64,000 nt of DNA from NCBI GenBank assembly GCA_010093485.1, contig MU001505.1:1558809-1622808 (forward strand), in the 5' to 3' direction. A program made the translations under genes and the position numbers. Numbering within the stretch: the first letter of the stretch is position 1; every line of letters starts with the position of its first letter. The notes below the pieces were generated by a model, which did no database searches, was not told where the DNA came from, and saw nothing but the letters and a program-made list of their open reading frames with translations. Origin of the DNA: Karstenula rhodostoma CBS 690.94. Lineage: Eukaryota > Ascomycota > Dothideomycetes > Pleosporales > Didymosphaeriaceae. This document shows, in pieces, positions 37,101 through 45,573 of the stretch.

Positions 37101-38462
37101 TATTTTGAAGGCACAAATTCTCGGACCGCATCGCCGGCTCACAGCACCGAAGGCCGTGAGCATCCGTCCCCGTTGACCTTCGGTGGGCGCCCCCGTCTTC
37201 CCGACCGTGCGCAATCCACATTGTCGTCGGCTGCTTCGATCCGCACTGTCCGCCCGGGGGACTGGTCCAGTCAGGGCTTCCCATCCTCACCAAACATTCC
37301 GCCGGCGCTGCCAGGGACCCCGACGGCTCTCGATACTCCGGGTGGCTCAAACCTCAGTGGCATCTACGGCGGCATGCCCAAACGTGCAGTACATGACGCA
37401 AGGTCTGAAGAGAAGCGGCTACTACCCCCTCGGGAGGTCAGCCGCGCAAAGTCTATCGACAGGATGTTTGGTTCGAACGACGACCCTCATGGGACGGCCA
37501 GTCTGGCAGTAAGCACCGACTTTGCTTCTGGGACGGTTGACCAGCCGGATCTGCTCAAGGAACTCTCGCCTACTATCCTGGGCACGTCTCCTCAACTGTC
37601 GGACTTGTATAACGCAAGCCGTGCCGAAAGGGCATCCTCCCGGCAGTCTTCGTTGTCATCAATGTCGTCACGTCTACACAAATCCTGGGCTGCCAACAAC
37701 GAGTTAGAGGTCAGACCTTGCCTGGATTTCGCTCCAATCCCCGCAGCCCCGCCTGCGGCTCAAGACACATCGGAAGACAGGTCCAGCAGGGCCAAGGATG
37801 ATATCGCCCGCCGAAGGCTCAGAGAGGTTGAGCTTCAACGGCAACGGGCCAATTCGAACTCTTCCCAACGACCTTCATCTGCTCGCAGCCAGATCGAGTG
37901 TCCCCCAAGCCCTGACGATGAGACCTTCTACCAGCGCCACCAGAAAGTGGAAGAGTTCCTCAGCCGGCAGCACGAGCAGCCGCCATACGCAACTAGTCCT
38001 GTCACTAGACCAGTCAATACTCCAGCCCCGCTGAGGCCCATTACATCAAGTTCGTCAGAAGAGCAATTCACCTGCATATCGCAGTCTACTTCGAACCCAT
38101 CGGTCCCTTCAGTGGCTTCTGCGACGTCATCGCTGGCCTTGGATGAACATGCGGCGCTCAAGATGACGCCTGCAGCTTCCGCCAGCTCCATACATATCAA
38201 CCAATTCAACACGCCGACTGACGACCCAGCCGGCTACGACGGAGATCATGCCGTCGAGAGCGAGGATGAAGATTCAGAGGAGGAGTTCCTAGTCATGGGG
38301 AAGAAGCAAAAGCCTGCGCCTAAACTTTCACGGAGCGAATCAATCACCAACGCCGAGCTTACCCGGTCGAACGCTCGCAAAGAACTCGGATATCGACGAC
38401 GCTCGAACCGCAGCGGGAGTAACGGCACGGTGAAGAAGGTCCCACCGCCGGGCACTGACTGA
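34188..38462 (+). CDS. Serine/threonine protein kinase, CaMKK/Sak1 (SNF1-activating) type
   Basis: Uninterrupted frame of 1424 residues. A disordered leader of about 330 residues precedes the kinase domain, which starts KIINHYEILDELGRGMHGKVKLG (residue 335 on). Lys of VAIKIID is near residue 368, HRDIKPANLL has Asp 647, DFG is at 665-667, and the activation segment reads KTVGTPAFYAPEL. The domain matches the yeast Sak1/Tos3/Elm1, S. pombe Ssp1 and Aspergillus CmkC group, upstream kinases of SNF1/AMPK. Between the EHVSLGEVKW strand and the helix FRDTVLGLEYLHF there is an insert of about 180 residues with a basic helix (HQKLQRQQRRQARKRRIMK), then acidic and Ser-rich stretches. The C-terminal 570 residues are disordered, with an acidic cluster SEDEDSEEEFLVMGKK near the end. 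ATG at 34227 is an alternative start. Confidence 0.93.
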   Translation: MNPNLQRAQLAAAMADGPSTSLTAEEVEPRPDVPHAHLPSSTVCDMDTNEASAPAVHDFAPLHATAQQNTTVEHEDSRAEGGEADSTPRSEMPSVSHAVNETLLRHASEPSAEPSYFSPQPLRVLPSKIAHTNPSTEPSPTGSDAALDPPRSSSFASSWRATRPSPAPPSETDRPPYQRDLSSTSITSAATVRANSVDATQAYLLPAPRDGPVYPNQSYAALQMQQHYTQAPYILRAKSSQPSHHHSGYSMSHISTFGLPGEHYRGGLMDTGSRTVGNSPASSPGLFSPNESRLRHSEQSDDNLYSGPWLHYTHRQAPKETHVADVDVDPMSGRKIINHYEILDELGRGMHGKVKLGRDLQSGDTVAIKIIDRYSKRRRLGKNTSHEDKIKREIAILKKARHENIVGLLEVIDDPSKKKVYIILEHVSLGEVKWRKEGAKEICLVEWRRIQRESEGIFDNENAKMEDDAIIKLAHQKLQRQQRRQARKRRIMKMQETGNEAWSLELGGDSEDDYSDNEYSPRTSARSDERPASRPGYPHRQGSSTSQDAAMETAFREGTPSASARGESSSPTGLEGTMYGAYDTEALRGRTPSITGSSSSHLTNPEDEVPEHFHYVPVMTIEKARAAFRDTVLGLEYLHFQNVIHRDIKPANLLMTSLGRVKISDFGVSYLGSGPRQDSTGDQSESDAPEVDEAIELAKTVGTPAFYAPELCNTELDAEPYKIDRAIDVWALGVTLYCLIYGRVPFHDQNQFFLMKRITDDEPYIPAYRLKPVDDSPNSRPNSHGRMFLSSGDKRLDHDLDYEAVNDDLRDLMQRLLIKDPRKRITIPDIKRHPWLMQGIDNADKWVKETEKQLEGNKIEISKEDIEKAVVPFGALFDKMRYTVTKIKDLTRSLTRRESKPRNRARSTAGGQDGPPILSANSSSSTISQEGRRPSLGPGMSIYEALSKSRESEHPLSHSVTASPDTSIRSRYFEGTNSRTASPAHSTEGREHPSPLTFGGRPRLPDRAQSTLSSAASIRTVRPGDWSSQGFPSSPNIPPALPGTPTALDTPGGSNLSGIYGGMPKRAVHDARSEEKRLLPPREVSRAKSIDRMFGSNDDPHGTASLAVSTDFASGTVDQPDLLKELSPTILGTSPQLSDLYNASRAERASSRQSSLSSMSSRLHKSWAANNELEVRPCLDFAPIPAAPPAAQDTSEDRSSRAKDDIARRRLREVELQRQRANSNSSQRPSSARSQIECPPSPDDETFYQRHQKVEEFLSRQHEQPPYATSPVTRPVNTPAPLRPITSSSSEEQFTCISQSTSNPSVPSVASATSSLALDEHAALKMTPAASASSIHINQFNTPTDDPAGYDGDHAVESEDEDSEEEFLVMGKKQKPAPKLSRSESITNAELTRSNARKELGYRRRSNRSGSNGTVKKVPPPGTD

Positions 38463-39194
38463 TCCACTCTGGTCCACCCACACCGATCCACTTGGGCTGC
38501 CGCGCTACCGTTTATACCTATTTCCAGTTACTGATCCACATGTACGACTACTGTCTCATACTGTCCTGGTCACGCGCATATACCTGTCGAGTTCGGTTTC
38601 CCATTGTTATCGCATATACCAGGCGTCAGCAGTCGTCGCATGTACCACAACAAACGTTCATCACATCTATCTCCCACCCATGCGGTCGCGGGTCGCGGGT
38701 CGTGGTGCCTCTGCGAGGCCTCCCGGAAGGATTTTCTAAAACAAAAAACATGGGGCGGCGCACTTTCCTATATATATTTATTAGCTCGCTTCCTCCCTCT
38801 TCATCTCGGGTCGGGCGGTCGGTTTTTGTAATGTCTGGTTTTTCTTTTCGTGTGTGTTTCTTTTTTGCTCTTGCATGTGCATATGGATGGGCGCGCATTG
38901 TTTCATGATGTTGGGACGATGGATGGATGTGTGCTTTGTATACCTTTTTTTTATGAAGGGATGAAGGAATGGATGGGTGGGGTGGGGGTGGGGTAGGCGG
39001 ACTCGGGGTCGTGCTTGTGCTTGTTAAAATATGAATCATGGGATGGGATGGGACGGATGGATGAAAAACTCTCTACTTTGACGGCTGGGGTGGGATGGGA
39101 TGGGATGCGTAATGATGAGATGAGTGAGATGAGTGAGATGAGATGAGATGAAGAGGATTGGGATTAGCTGTATATATGCCGTTCTTCACTGCGT

Positions 39195-39295
39195 TGTCTT
39201 GTCTTGTCTTGTCTTGTCTTGTCTTGTCTTGTCTTGTCTTGTCGGGTCTTGTCTTGTCTTGTCTTGTCTTGTCTTGTCGGGTCTTGTCGGGTCTT
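39195..39295 (+). repeat. tcttg pentanucleotide tandem repeat
   Basis: About 20 units, with three units varied to tcggg. It lies downstream of the kinase gene, after a looser gagatgagt tandem (39116-39150). Confidence 0.92.
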
Positions 39296-39895
39296 AGATG
39301 CGTGTCCCCCCATCGTGTGCGTGAGATTGGACTGTATAGACGGAGACGCAAAATTGGTATCCGTTTATCCTTTTTTTTGGCTCTGCTGTATGCCGTTTGT
39401 CTTTTCCCCCGTGATGTGCTTTCTCCCGCATCATATCGCGATCGAGAAACGGTAGCGTGGAAAGAAAACCAACTTACCACACCTTTTCTTTCTTTCTGTT
39501 CTTCTACCCATGCCATCACCCATCACGTGCTTCTCTCGCAGCAACGCCTCCCTCCAGTTCATCCACTTCCTTTCCTTCCTGACACTACAGCGATAGTATC
39601 GTGCCCAGATAGCGTCGACGTCTAGTCCTCCGTCCTCTGACTCAATTACCAGGCTAGCTATGCTGTGCTGTGCTGTCGCTTTCGAACCTGGGCGGTGGTC
39701 ATCGCATCCCCGCTCGCATCTCTGCTCGCGGTGTAGACTACAAGCGTGTCCGATGGGATTTTATCCGTTTTGTCCGAGGTAGACGGGTGGGTAATGGCGC
39801 TTGTGTCCAGTACGAGGTTCAGTGCGATGTTGAAGGCGGGTGTGTCGTTTCGAAGCGTCGAGGTGAGGGGACTTGGGGATGAAGACGCCGGTCGT

Positions 39896-39928
39896 TCTAA
39901 CCCTAACCCTAATTCTAATCCTAATCCT
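39896..39928 (+). repeat. Degenerate interstitial telomere-like repeat
   Basis: Reads ctaaccctaaccctaattc and on to taatcctaatcc: about five CCCTAA-like units, of which two are exact and the later ones altered. It matches the fungal telomere repeat TTAGGG on the other strand. Confidence 0.75.
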
Positions 39929-40318
39929 TGATGGGGATAGCATCGAAAGTCGTAACAGGTAGTACTAATATTAAAACCGGGCTTCCTTTGTAGGGTAGAG
40001 GCGCTATACTATATAGGCTAAGAGATATCACCGATCGAGGCTGCGTGGGCTCTGCTATAGTAAGTAAGTGTCCCCCGGCGACAAGACAGCGGGTCAGGGG
40101 TACGTCGTGCTTTACAGTATAACAGCCCGGGGAGGGTACGGTGGCTTGCGGTTGGGTGTGTTTTTGGATATTGTCTGGAGAAAGCAAGGGTGAGTAGGTA
40201 GATGGAGAGGCGTGCGGGATACGTGCGGGATTAGGTTCTACTGCACGCTTTTGTTGAAAGTTTACGGATAGCGTTAGTTGTGCATACCCCTGTACCCTCA
40301 TCGGGTGGAGAAGATTGC

Positions 40319-40362
40319 CACCGTGTTATATGATAGTGTGGTGTCTTCGTAGATTGAAGTAG
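40319..40362 (+). repeat. Short local duplication, copy 1 (copy 2 at 40435-40478)
   Basis: Two 44-base segments 116 bases apart share gtgtcttcgtagattg-type sequence; most differences are transitions. Confidence 0.6.
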
Positions 40363-41993
40363 GGAGACGCGCTCGCGAGGAGGATCAGGATTAGAAGTTG
40401 GCGATCATCGATTGGGTGTAAATCGTTGGGGGCCGACCGTGCCATGTGATACTGTGATGTCTTCGTAGATTGGAAAGGAGTGGGTGGGAACTACACGACA
40501 ACGAATGTACGTACTGTGGATCTTGTCGCCTGGGCTGTCTCGTTTGTTCGATGTCGGTACTATCGAACTACTTCACTCTTTCCATCGATCAGCACGTATT
40601 GCGTGAGAAGTGCGTTTCGTTGCCGATACAGATAAGACGGCGTAGTTTCACGATTACTTCGTCACCTACCAATGTATGACGTGTTACTTGTAATAGTCGG
40701 TCTGCCTTTATGCATCATGTTCGATTTCCTTCAACGTCACAAGCCTGAACTTTCAGCGGACTACAACTCCCCCAGAGTGACGGTAGATTCAACATGCCGG
40801 ATGCTGTGTCGCACCTTCCTGATGATGAAGACGCCGTGCAGTATCTCGCTATCTCGCATCATGCCTTCCCCTCCAAGAAACCTGCCAGTCCCACGAATCA
40901 TGGCTACATGCCGTTTCGCATCCCCCGACTCGCCGACAATGCAGCACTGAACTGCCTTGTAACAGCATGTATGCAGAGAATGAAACAAACACCATGGCAT
41001 CGCTCCACCAATCGTCTGCGTGAACGTCTGCCAGTCAAGCACAGCATTAAGCACCCGGCAAAAGCTTTATGCTCGTATCAGACGCTTACTACACGCAAGC
41101 GCCTCGAATCACAGAGTCAAGATGCGCGTCCAATGAGCGCTACTCCGCCGCCAAGCGCACAGCACAACACTGGAGAAACGGTACTTTTACTTGGCTCTCC
41201 AACCACTTCATCTGCAACGCCTCCAAACAAGCACGCGTAAGACTTCCTGCGGGCCGTGCCATCATAGCGCGCGAGAAACAAACAGAGGCGTCGTGGCCTG
41301 CCGGGGGACTGACCCTGATGCGGCAATTACCATTCCCTGTATACACGAAACGGGCATGGCGCCGCGAAAGGCCGCGTAATCGCTCCAAGTACATTACCTT
41401 AACTATGCCTAGGATGCGGCCCGCAAGCTTTACCGTGGAGATCTTGGCGATAGATCTGCGCGTGAAAGCGGGCGGTTCTATTCGCTGAGGGGCGGGCGCG
41501 GGGACGCCGTGAGGGCGAGGCTGGGTTGCCGCCGTCCGATGAGGCAGCTCAGGCACAGAGGCCTGGGGCACACGTCGGGGGTCCCAGTGTCGTAGTAATT
41601 GCCTGCTGCTGATTGGGCGTTGGCGGCACGATATGGTTAGGAAGCGTCCGAGGAACATGGGGGAACGCTCCTGGATCCCAGCAGTTGCTCCCGGGTATGT
41701 GGGCGCGAAACATGATCACGGAAAGACACATGCGGTTTTTGAGAGGAAGCATGTTGTTTGTAAATGAGATGGGTCCTGCCAAGTCGGGAGAAAGAACGGT
41801 TGGGGGGATTCTGTTGCGCGTCCACGGTGACGAGATGCCTGTCGTGATGTCGAAAGTGACCATGGAGCAGGCCAGATGCCGGACTCCCTGATAGACGTCC
41901 TGCATTTTTCTGTATAAAGAGAGCTGGGGGGTTCTCTGTTGGAGCACCACCGCTCAGTTCGTGCTGTTCATTCACTCCAACCAACTCGTCAAA

Positions 41994-43235
41994 ATGAAGT
42001 TCTCCACGATCATCAGTGCCGCGTTGCTCGCTCAGCAGGGTGTAGCCCACCCAGGACAAAGCGATGCTGATCTGCAGAAGGAGATCCAGGAGCGTCGAGA
42101 ATACCTGAGCACGCACAAGAGGACTCTGGCCGATTGCGCCGACCAGCTCAAGGCTCGTGGCAACGATGCCCTCCTGCAGGCTCGCCGTTCTGCTAAGCTT
42201 GAGGCTATGCGCAAGAAGCGGTCAATCAGCACAGGTACGTGGAGAACTATTACATGACTAGGTTGGCGGCTTACGAGTTCCAGACAAGCCGCTGCTCAAG
42301 GCTCGCTCTTTCGATGATGTCCTTAACGCCGACCATCACTCCAACTTGACCATCACTCCGGAGACTGCAGACCCAGCGACTCTTTTCACGGGCAATGCCA
42401 GCTGCACCCTTACTCCCGAGACCACCGAGGGCCCTTATTGGGTGGCTGGCGAGCTCGTCCGAGAAAACATCGTCGAGAACGAGGCCGGTATCCCCCTGAC
42501 GCTCGACATCCAGGTTGTCGACGTGAACACCTGCGAGGTTGTTCCCCAGGCCTACACCGAGATCTGGCACTGCAACTCCACAGGTGTATATGGTGGTGTT
42601 GTCAATCCCACAAACGGTAACCCGGCGGACTTGGCCAACATCAACAACACCGCGCTCCGTGGGATTCAGTTGACTGACGATGATGGCGTGGTTGCATTCG
42701 AGACTCTGTTCCCGGGTCACTGTAAGTTACTCCAAAGAATGGAACGGCGATAAAGTCCTAACAGCGTATAGACACCGGCCGCACTCCGCACATCCACGTC
42801 TTGACGCACATCGAAGCCGCCCTCAACGACAACAACACCGTCACCGGCGGTAACATCACGCACGTCGGCCAGTTCTTCTTCGACCAGGCCCTAATCACCG
42901 AGGCCGAGAAAGAGGCACCCTACACCGCCAACACGCAAGAACTCACGGTCAACAAGGACGACTTCATCTTCAAAGACGAGGCTGCAAACGTCGATCCGGT
43001 CGTCGAGTACGTCTATCTTGGTGACAGCATCTCCGAGGGTCTGTTCGGCTGGATCGCCTTCGGCATCGACGTCGCCGCGGCGCGCAACGTCACTCCTGCC
43101 GTGTACCTGACCGAGAATGGCGGTGTTGTGAACCCTGACGCCGGCGCTGGTGGTGGGCCCGGCGGACCTCCTCCTACCGGTCCCCGCCCGACCAACTTCC
43201 CCACTGGTACCGCTTCGGCCTCTGAATCTGCATAG
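41994..43235 (+). CDS. Extracellular intradiol dioxygenase-like protein
   Basis: Three exons (41994-42234, 42284-42721, 42772-43235) encode 380 residues. The N-terminus MKFSTIISAALLAQQGVA is a signal peptide. A pro-like helix (LQKEIQERREYLSTHKRTLADCA) follows, then the catalytic fold with TPETTEGPYWVAGELVREN, LTLDIQVVDVNTCEVV, EIWHCNSTGVYGGV, and GHYTGRTPHIHVLTH, whose Tyr and two His, with the Tyr of GPYW, form the usual Fe(III) ligand set of intradiol ring-cleaving enzymes. The C-terminus is a Gly/Pro/Thr tail (GGGPGGPPPTGPRP), as in many fungal wall-associated proteins. Probable role: extracellular cleavage of catechol-type aromatics, for example from lignin or plant phenolics; the exact substrate is not visible. 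TATA-like sequence precedes it. Confidence 0.92.
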
Positions 43236-43442
43236 GGCGGTGCAGATTGTATAGAAGGCGTAAGCGGCGGTGAGACCGCGAAAAAGGACGCGACAAGCTC
43301 GAGTACTGAGCGTGGCGCATGAACATCTAGCCAACTTAGCCACTCATTACAAATAGAAGAATATGATGTTTACCTGCGTGTAGCCCACGGAACACTGCGA
43401 TAGAGTAACCTTTCCGTGCTTCAGGGTCAGGCTCGATCGTCC

Positions 43443-43892
43443 CTAGTCACACCCCTTCAATCCCTCCAACAGCGCCCCGAACGCCTTCTTCCTCTCCTCC
43501 ACCCTCCCCTTGCCATCGTCCCTCTTAACCCCCTGCACCTCTCTATTCGTCCTCCGCCCCTCCTCCTCCCGCATAAGCACCCCCCTCGCCTCCTCAAATC
43601 CCCCAATATCCCGCACATTCACATACCCCAGCGCCCTCAGCTCCTGCAGCGCGATATCCGAGCGTCTGCCCGACCGGCAGTACAGCGTGATATTATCAGT
43701 CTTGCCGACGTGCGTGCCGAGTGCTGCATAGACGGCAGGGAGCGTCGCGATGGCCGTGTATTCGATGTTTGTGGCGGTGTGGAGGTCGTTGGCGAGGGCG
43801 CCGGTAGCGAATTCGAGGGGGGAGCGGACGTCGATGAGGAGGTTGTTTGGCGGGGGGTTGGTGTGCGGTTGGGGCATTGTGGTGGAGGTCAT
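43443..43892 (-). CDS. Rhodanese-like sulfurtransferase
   Basis: Single exon, 149 residues, one rhodanese domain. It shows LLIDVRSPLEFATGAL (CH2A-like), the active-site loop YCRSGRRSDIA with nucleophilic C72, and ALQELRALGYVNVRDIGGFEEA. The six-residue loop CRSGRR after Cys is typical of single-domain, GlpE/PspE-like persulfide transferases. A Lys/Glu-rich tail of about 45 residues follows the domain. No targeting signal is obvious. It is convergent with the dioxygenase-like gene, about 200 bases between stops. Confidence 0.9.
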   Translation of the reverse strand: MTSTTMPQPHTNPPPNNLLIDVRSPLEFATGALANDLHTATNIEYTAIATLPAVYAALGTHVGKTDNITLYCRSGRRSDIALQELRALGYVNVRDIGGFEEARGVLMREEEGRRTNREVQGVKRDDGKGRVEERKKAFGALLEGLKGCD

Positions 43893-44283
43893 TGCATTGT
43901 GGTTGTGGTGGTGGGAATGGTGAAGAAAGTAGAGAGGGGTGGTTGGAGGGGTGCGTGGGGTCTAGCGTCCGAGGCTCGGAGTTAGTGCAGGTAGGCCTAC
44001 TTCTTCATACTCTCGTATACTGCGCGCCTCAAACGCTAGAAGACTACTTAAATCGTACGCTCTGCTCGGAAGCGGCTCGCTCATGTACGTCTAATCAATC
44101 CGATTGTTTGCATTTCAGGTCTATCGCATCTAGATTCTCTGGACTGTCTATTGACCAGCTCTATCGCGTCCACAAACTCAGAACAATGCAGTACTGCGTG
44201 CTGCTGGACGACGTACATCTTATTCAGCAAGCTGTCTTGGTTTTCTCAACGCATCAGCGTTGAGAAACCCCCAATCGCGTCAA

Positions 44284-45573
44284 CTACTCTGCCGACACCG
44301 GCCGTGCGCCCGCAGCATCGTCTCTCATACCTGCAATCAGGGCCAGCGCTTCGAGATACGCCGGATGATCCGCCCCCAGACACGCCCCTTCGAGCTCCAA
44401 CCCGGTCTCTGCGCTAGCCATCGCTTCCTCATCCGAACCCGTACTCCGCTGCAGCCGTGCGATGTGGTAGTACATACTGGCGACTTCGCGTCCGACGATG
44501 CCTTCGGTCTGGTACATGGCGAGCATTGTGTTGAGCACCTCGAGCTCGCGGGCTCGGAGCCAGACTTGCCGATCCTCCTCCGGCATCCTCCTCAGCGCGT
44601 CTATCTGCCGCTGTTCCTCGACTGAAACGGTGCTGGGAAGGGCTTCCGGCATGCCGTCCGCGCCGTATCCCGCATCACCTGTTTCTGCCACAGCCGTGCT
44701 GTCTGTGAAAAGCGCTCTAGTATTCTTCATACTGTCTTGCATCTCTTTCCTGCTCTGCTCTCCTTGCCGTCCTGCCTCTGTGTCGAGGTCGCAGGCTGGG
44801 CAGTTGCATGTGAAGCCGTAGCCGTCTTCTAGCTTGGCGACGCGCTGGTCCCGCAGCTGGCCGTGCTCGGGGAGGTAGTTGATGCTGACTTCCTCGCCGG
44901 CTGGTATGTCTCTGGTGGCGTGGACGTTGAAGGTTCGATGCAAAGGGTGATAGTTCGCTTGTGCGTTTGGGTTGCACGAGTGGTTGATTCGAGCGATGGC
45001 TGGGAAGAGAGCAAGTTCAATTGCTGGCCTGGTCGACGGTGGGGCTGTCTTTTGGTCTGCAATGGTGCTGCTCGTCGCTTCTCGCAGTCCGAGTGACGTA
45101 TCCGATCCTGTTGAGACTGGATTTGATGGCTGCACGTCCGAAGGCAGAGTTGCTGACGAAGCCAGGTTGAACGAATTGCTCCGGAAAATGCTCAAGATCT
45201 GGACAGCCTCTCCTAATCCCCTTGCCAGCCCACTCAAGCGCCCAGGAACAGTCGCCGATACTCTTTCGGTATCATTACCTTGTGCTCGCGCATTCTTCTC
45301 ATCTGTCGCCCGGTTCCTCATCGTCCACCCCAACGCCTCGCCCCATCTCCCCAGTCTCTTAATACCATTCCCAGGATGCCAGCTCAGTCCCAGCAATCTC
45401 TCCCTGCTCTTCACATCCAACCCCTTAGCGTAGCCAAGGACATCGGTCGGCCGCTGTCCTAGCCGCAACGCGATGAGTGGTTTCTCAGCAAGAATGCGCG
45501 TCCCTCGCAGTATGGTGTGTTTAGCAAAGAGACCAAGGCCTTTATTGGCAGCGACCCGCACCTCGTACAGCAT
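44284..45573 (-). CDS. SET-domain protein
   Basis: Single exon, 429 residues. The SET domain is split as in the SMYD/SET5-like fungal group: NKGLGLFAKHTILRGTRIL at residues 10-28 binds S-adenosylmethionine in relatives, then after an insert come RINHSCNPNAQ (196-205), RDIPAGEEVSINYL (221-234) and the Cys-rich post-SET segment CNCPAC (256-261). The C-terminal half has a helical repeat-like part (LRARELEVLNTMLAMYQ, EVASMYYHIARLQR, ADHPAYLEALALI) resembling TPR helices. Probably a protein lysine methyltransferase of unknown target. No MYND finger is visible in the insert. Confidence 0.88.
   Translation of the reverse strand: MLYEVRVAANKGLGLFAKHTILRGTRILAEKPLIALRLGQRPTDVLGYAKGLDVKSRERLLGLSWHPGNGIKRLGRWGEALGWTMRNRATDEKNARAQGNDTERVSATVPGRLSGLARGLGEAVQILSIFRSNSFNLASSATLPSDVQPSNPVSTGSDTSLGLREATSSTIADQKTAPPSTRPAIELALFPAIARINHSCNPNAQANYHPLHRTFNVHATRDIPAGEEVSINYLPEHGQLRDQRVAKLEDGYGFTCNCPACDLDTEAGRQGEQSRKEMQDSMKNTRALFTDSTAVAETGDAGYGADGMPEALPSTVSVEEQRQIDALRRMPEEDRQVWLRARELEVLNTMLAMYQTEGIVGREVASMYYHIARLQRSTGSDEEAMASAETGLELEGACLGADHPAYLEALALIAGMRDDAAGARPVSAE

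Larger units (their letters stand above)
38463..41993. other. Intergenic, 3.5 kb, repeats but no supported gene
   Basis: Contains gatga-type and tcttg tandems, a telomere-like tract and a short local duplication (listed). Frames at 40794-41240 and 41069-41488 lack family or secretion signals. The last 100 bases, including tgtataaagagag at 41911-41923, are the likely promoter of the dioxygenase-like gene. Confidence 0.45.

Noticed and set aside
39195..39295. Could the regularly spaced repeats be a CRISPR array?
   Set aside because: It is a direct pentanucleotide microsatellite without spacers, in a fungal nuclear sequence.
40794..41488. Plus-strand frames of 148 and 139 codons
   Set aside because: Overlapping frames with Pro/Thr/Arg-rich shadows and no start context or domains; not supported as genes.
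41994..45573. Biosynthetic or catabolic cluster made of the dioxygenase-like, rhodanese and SET genes
   Set aside because: The genes differ in strand, role and expected location; adjacency alone does not support a shared pathway.
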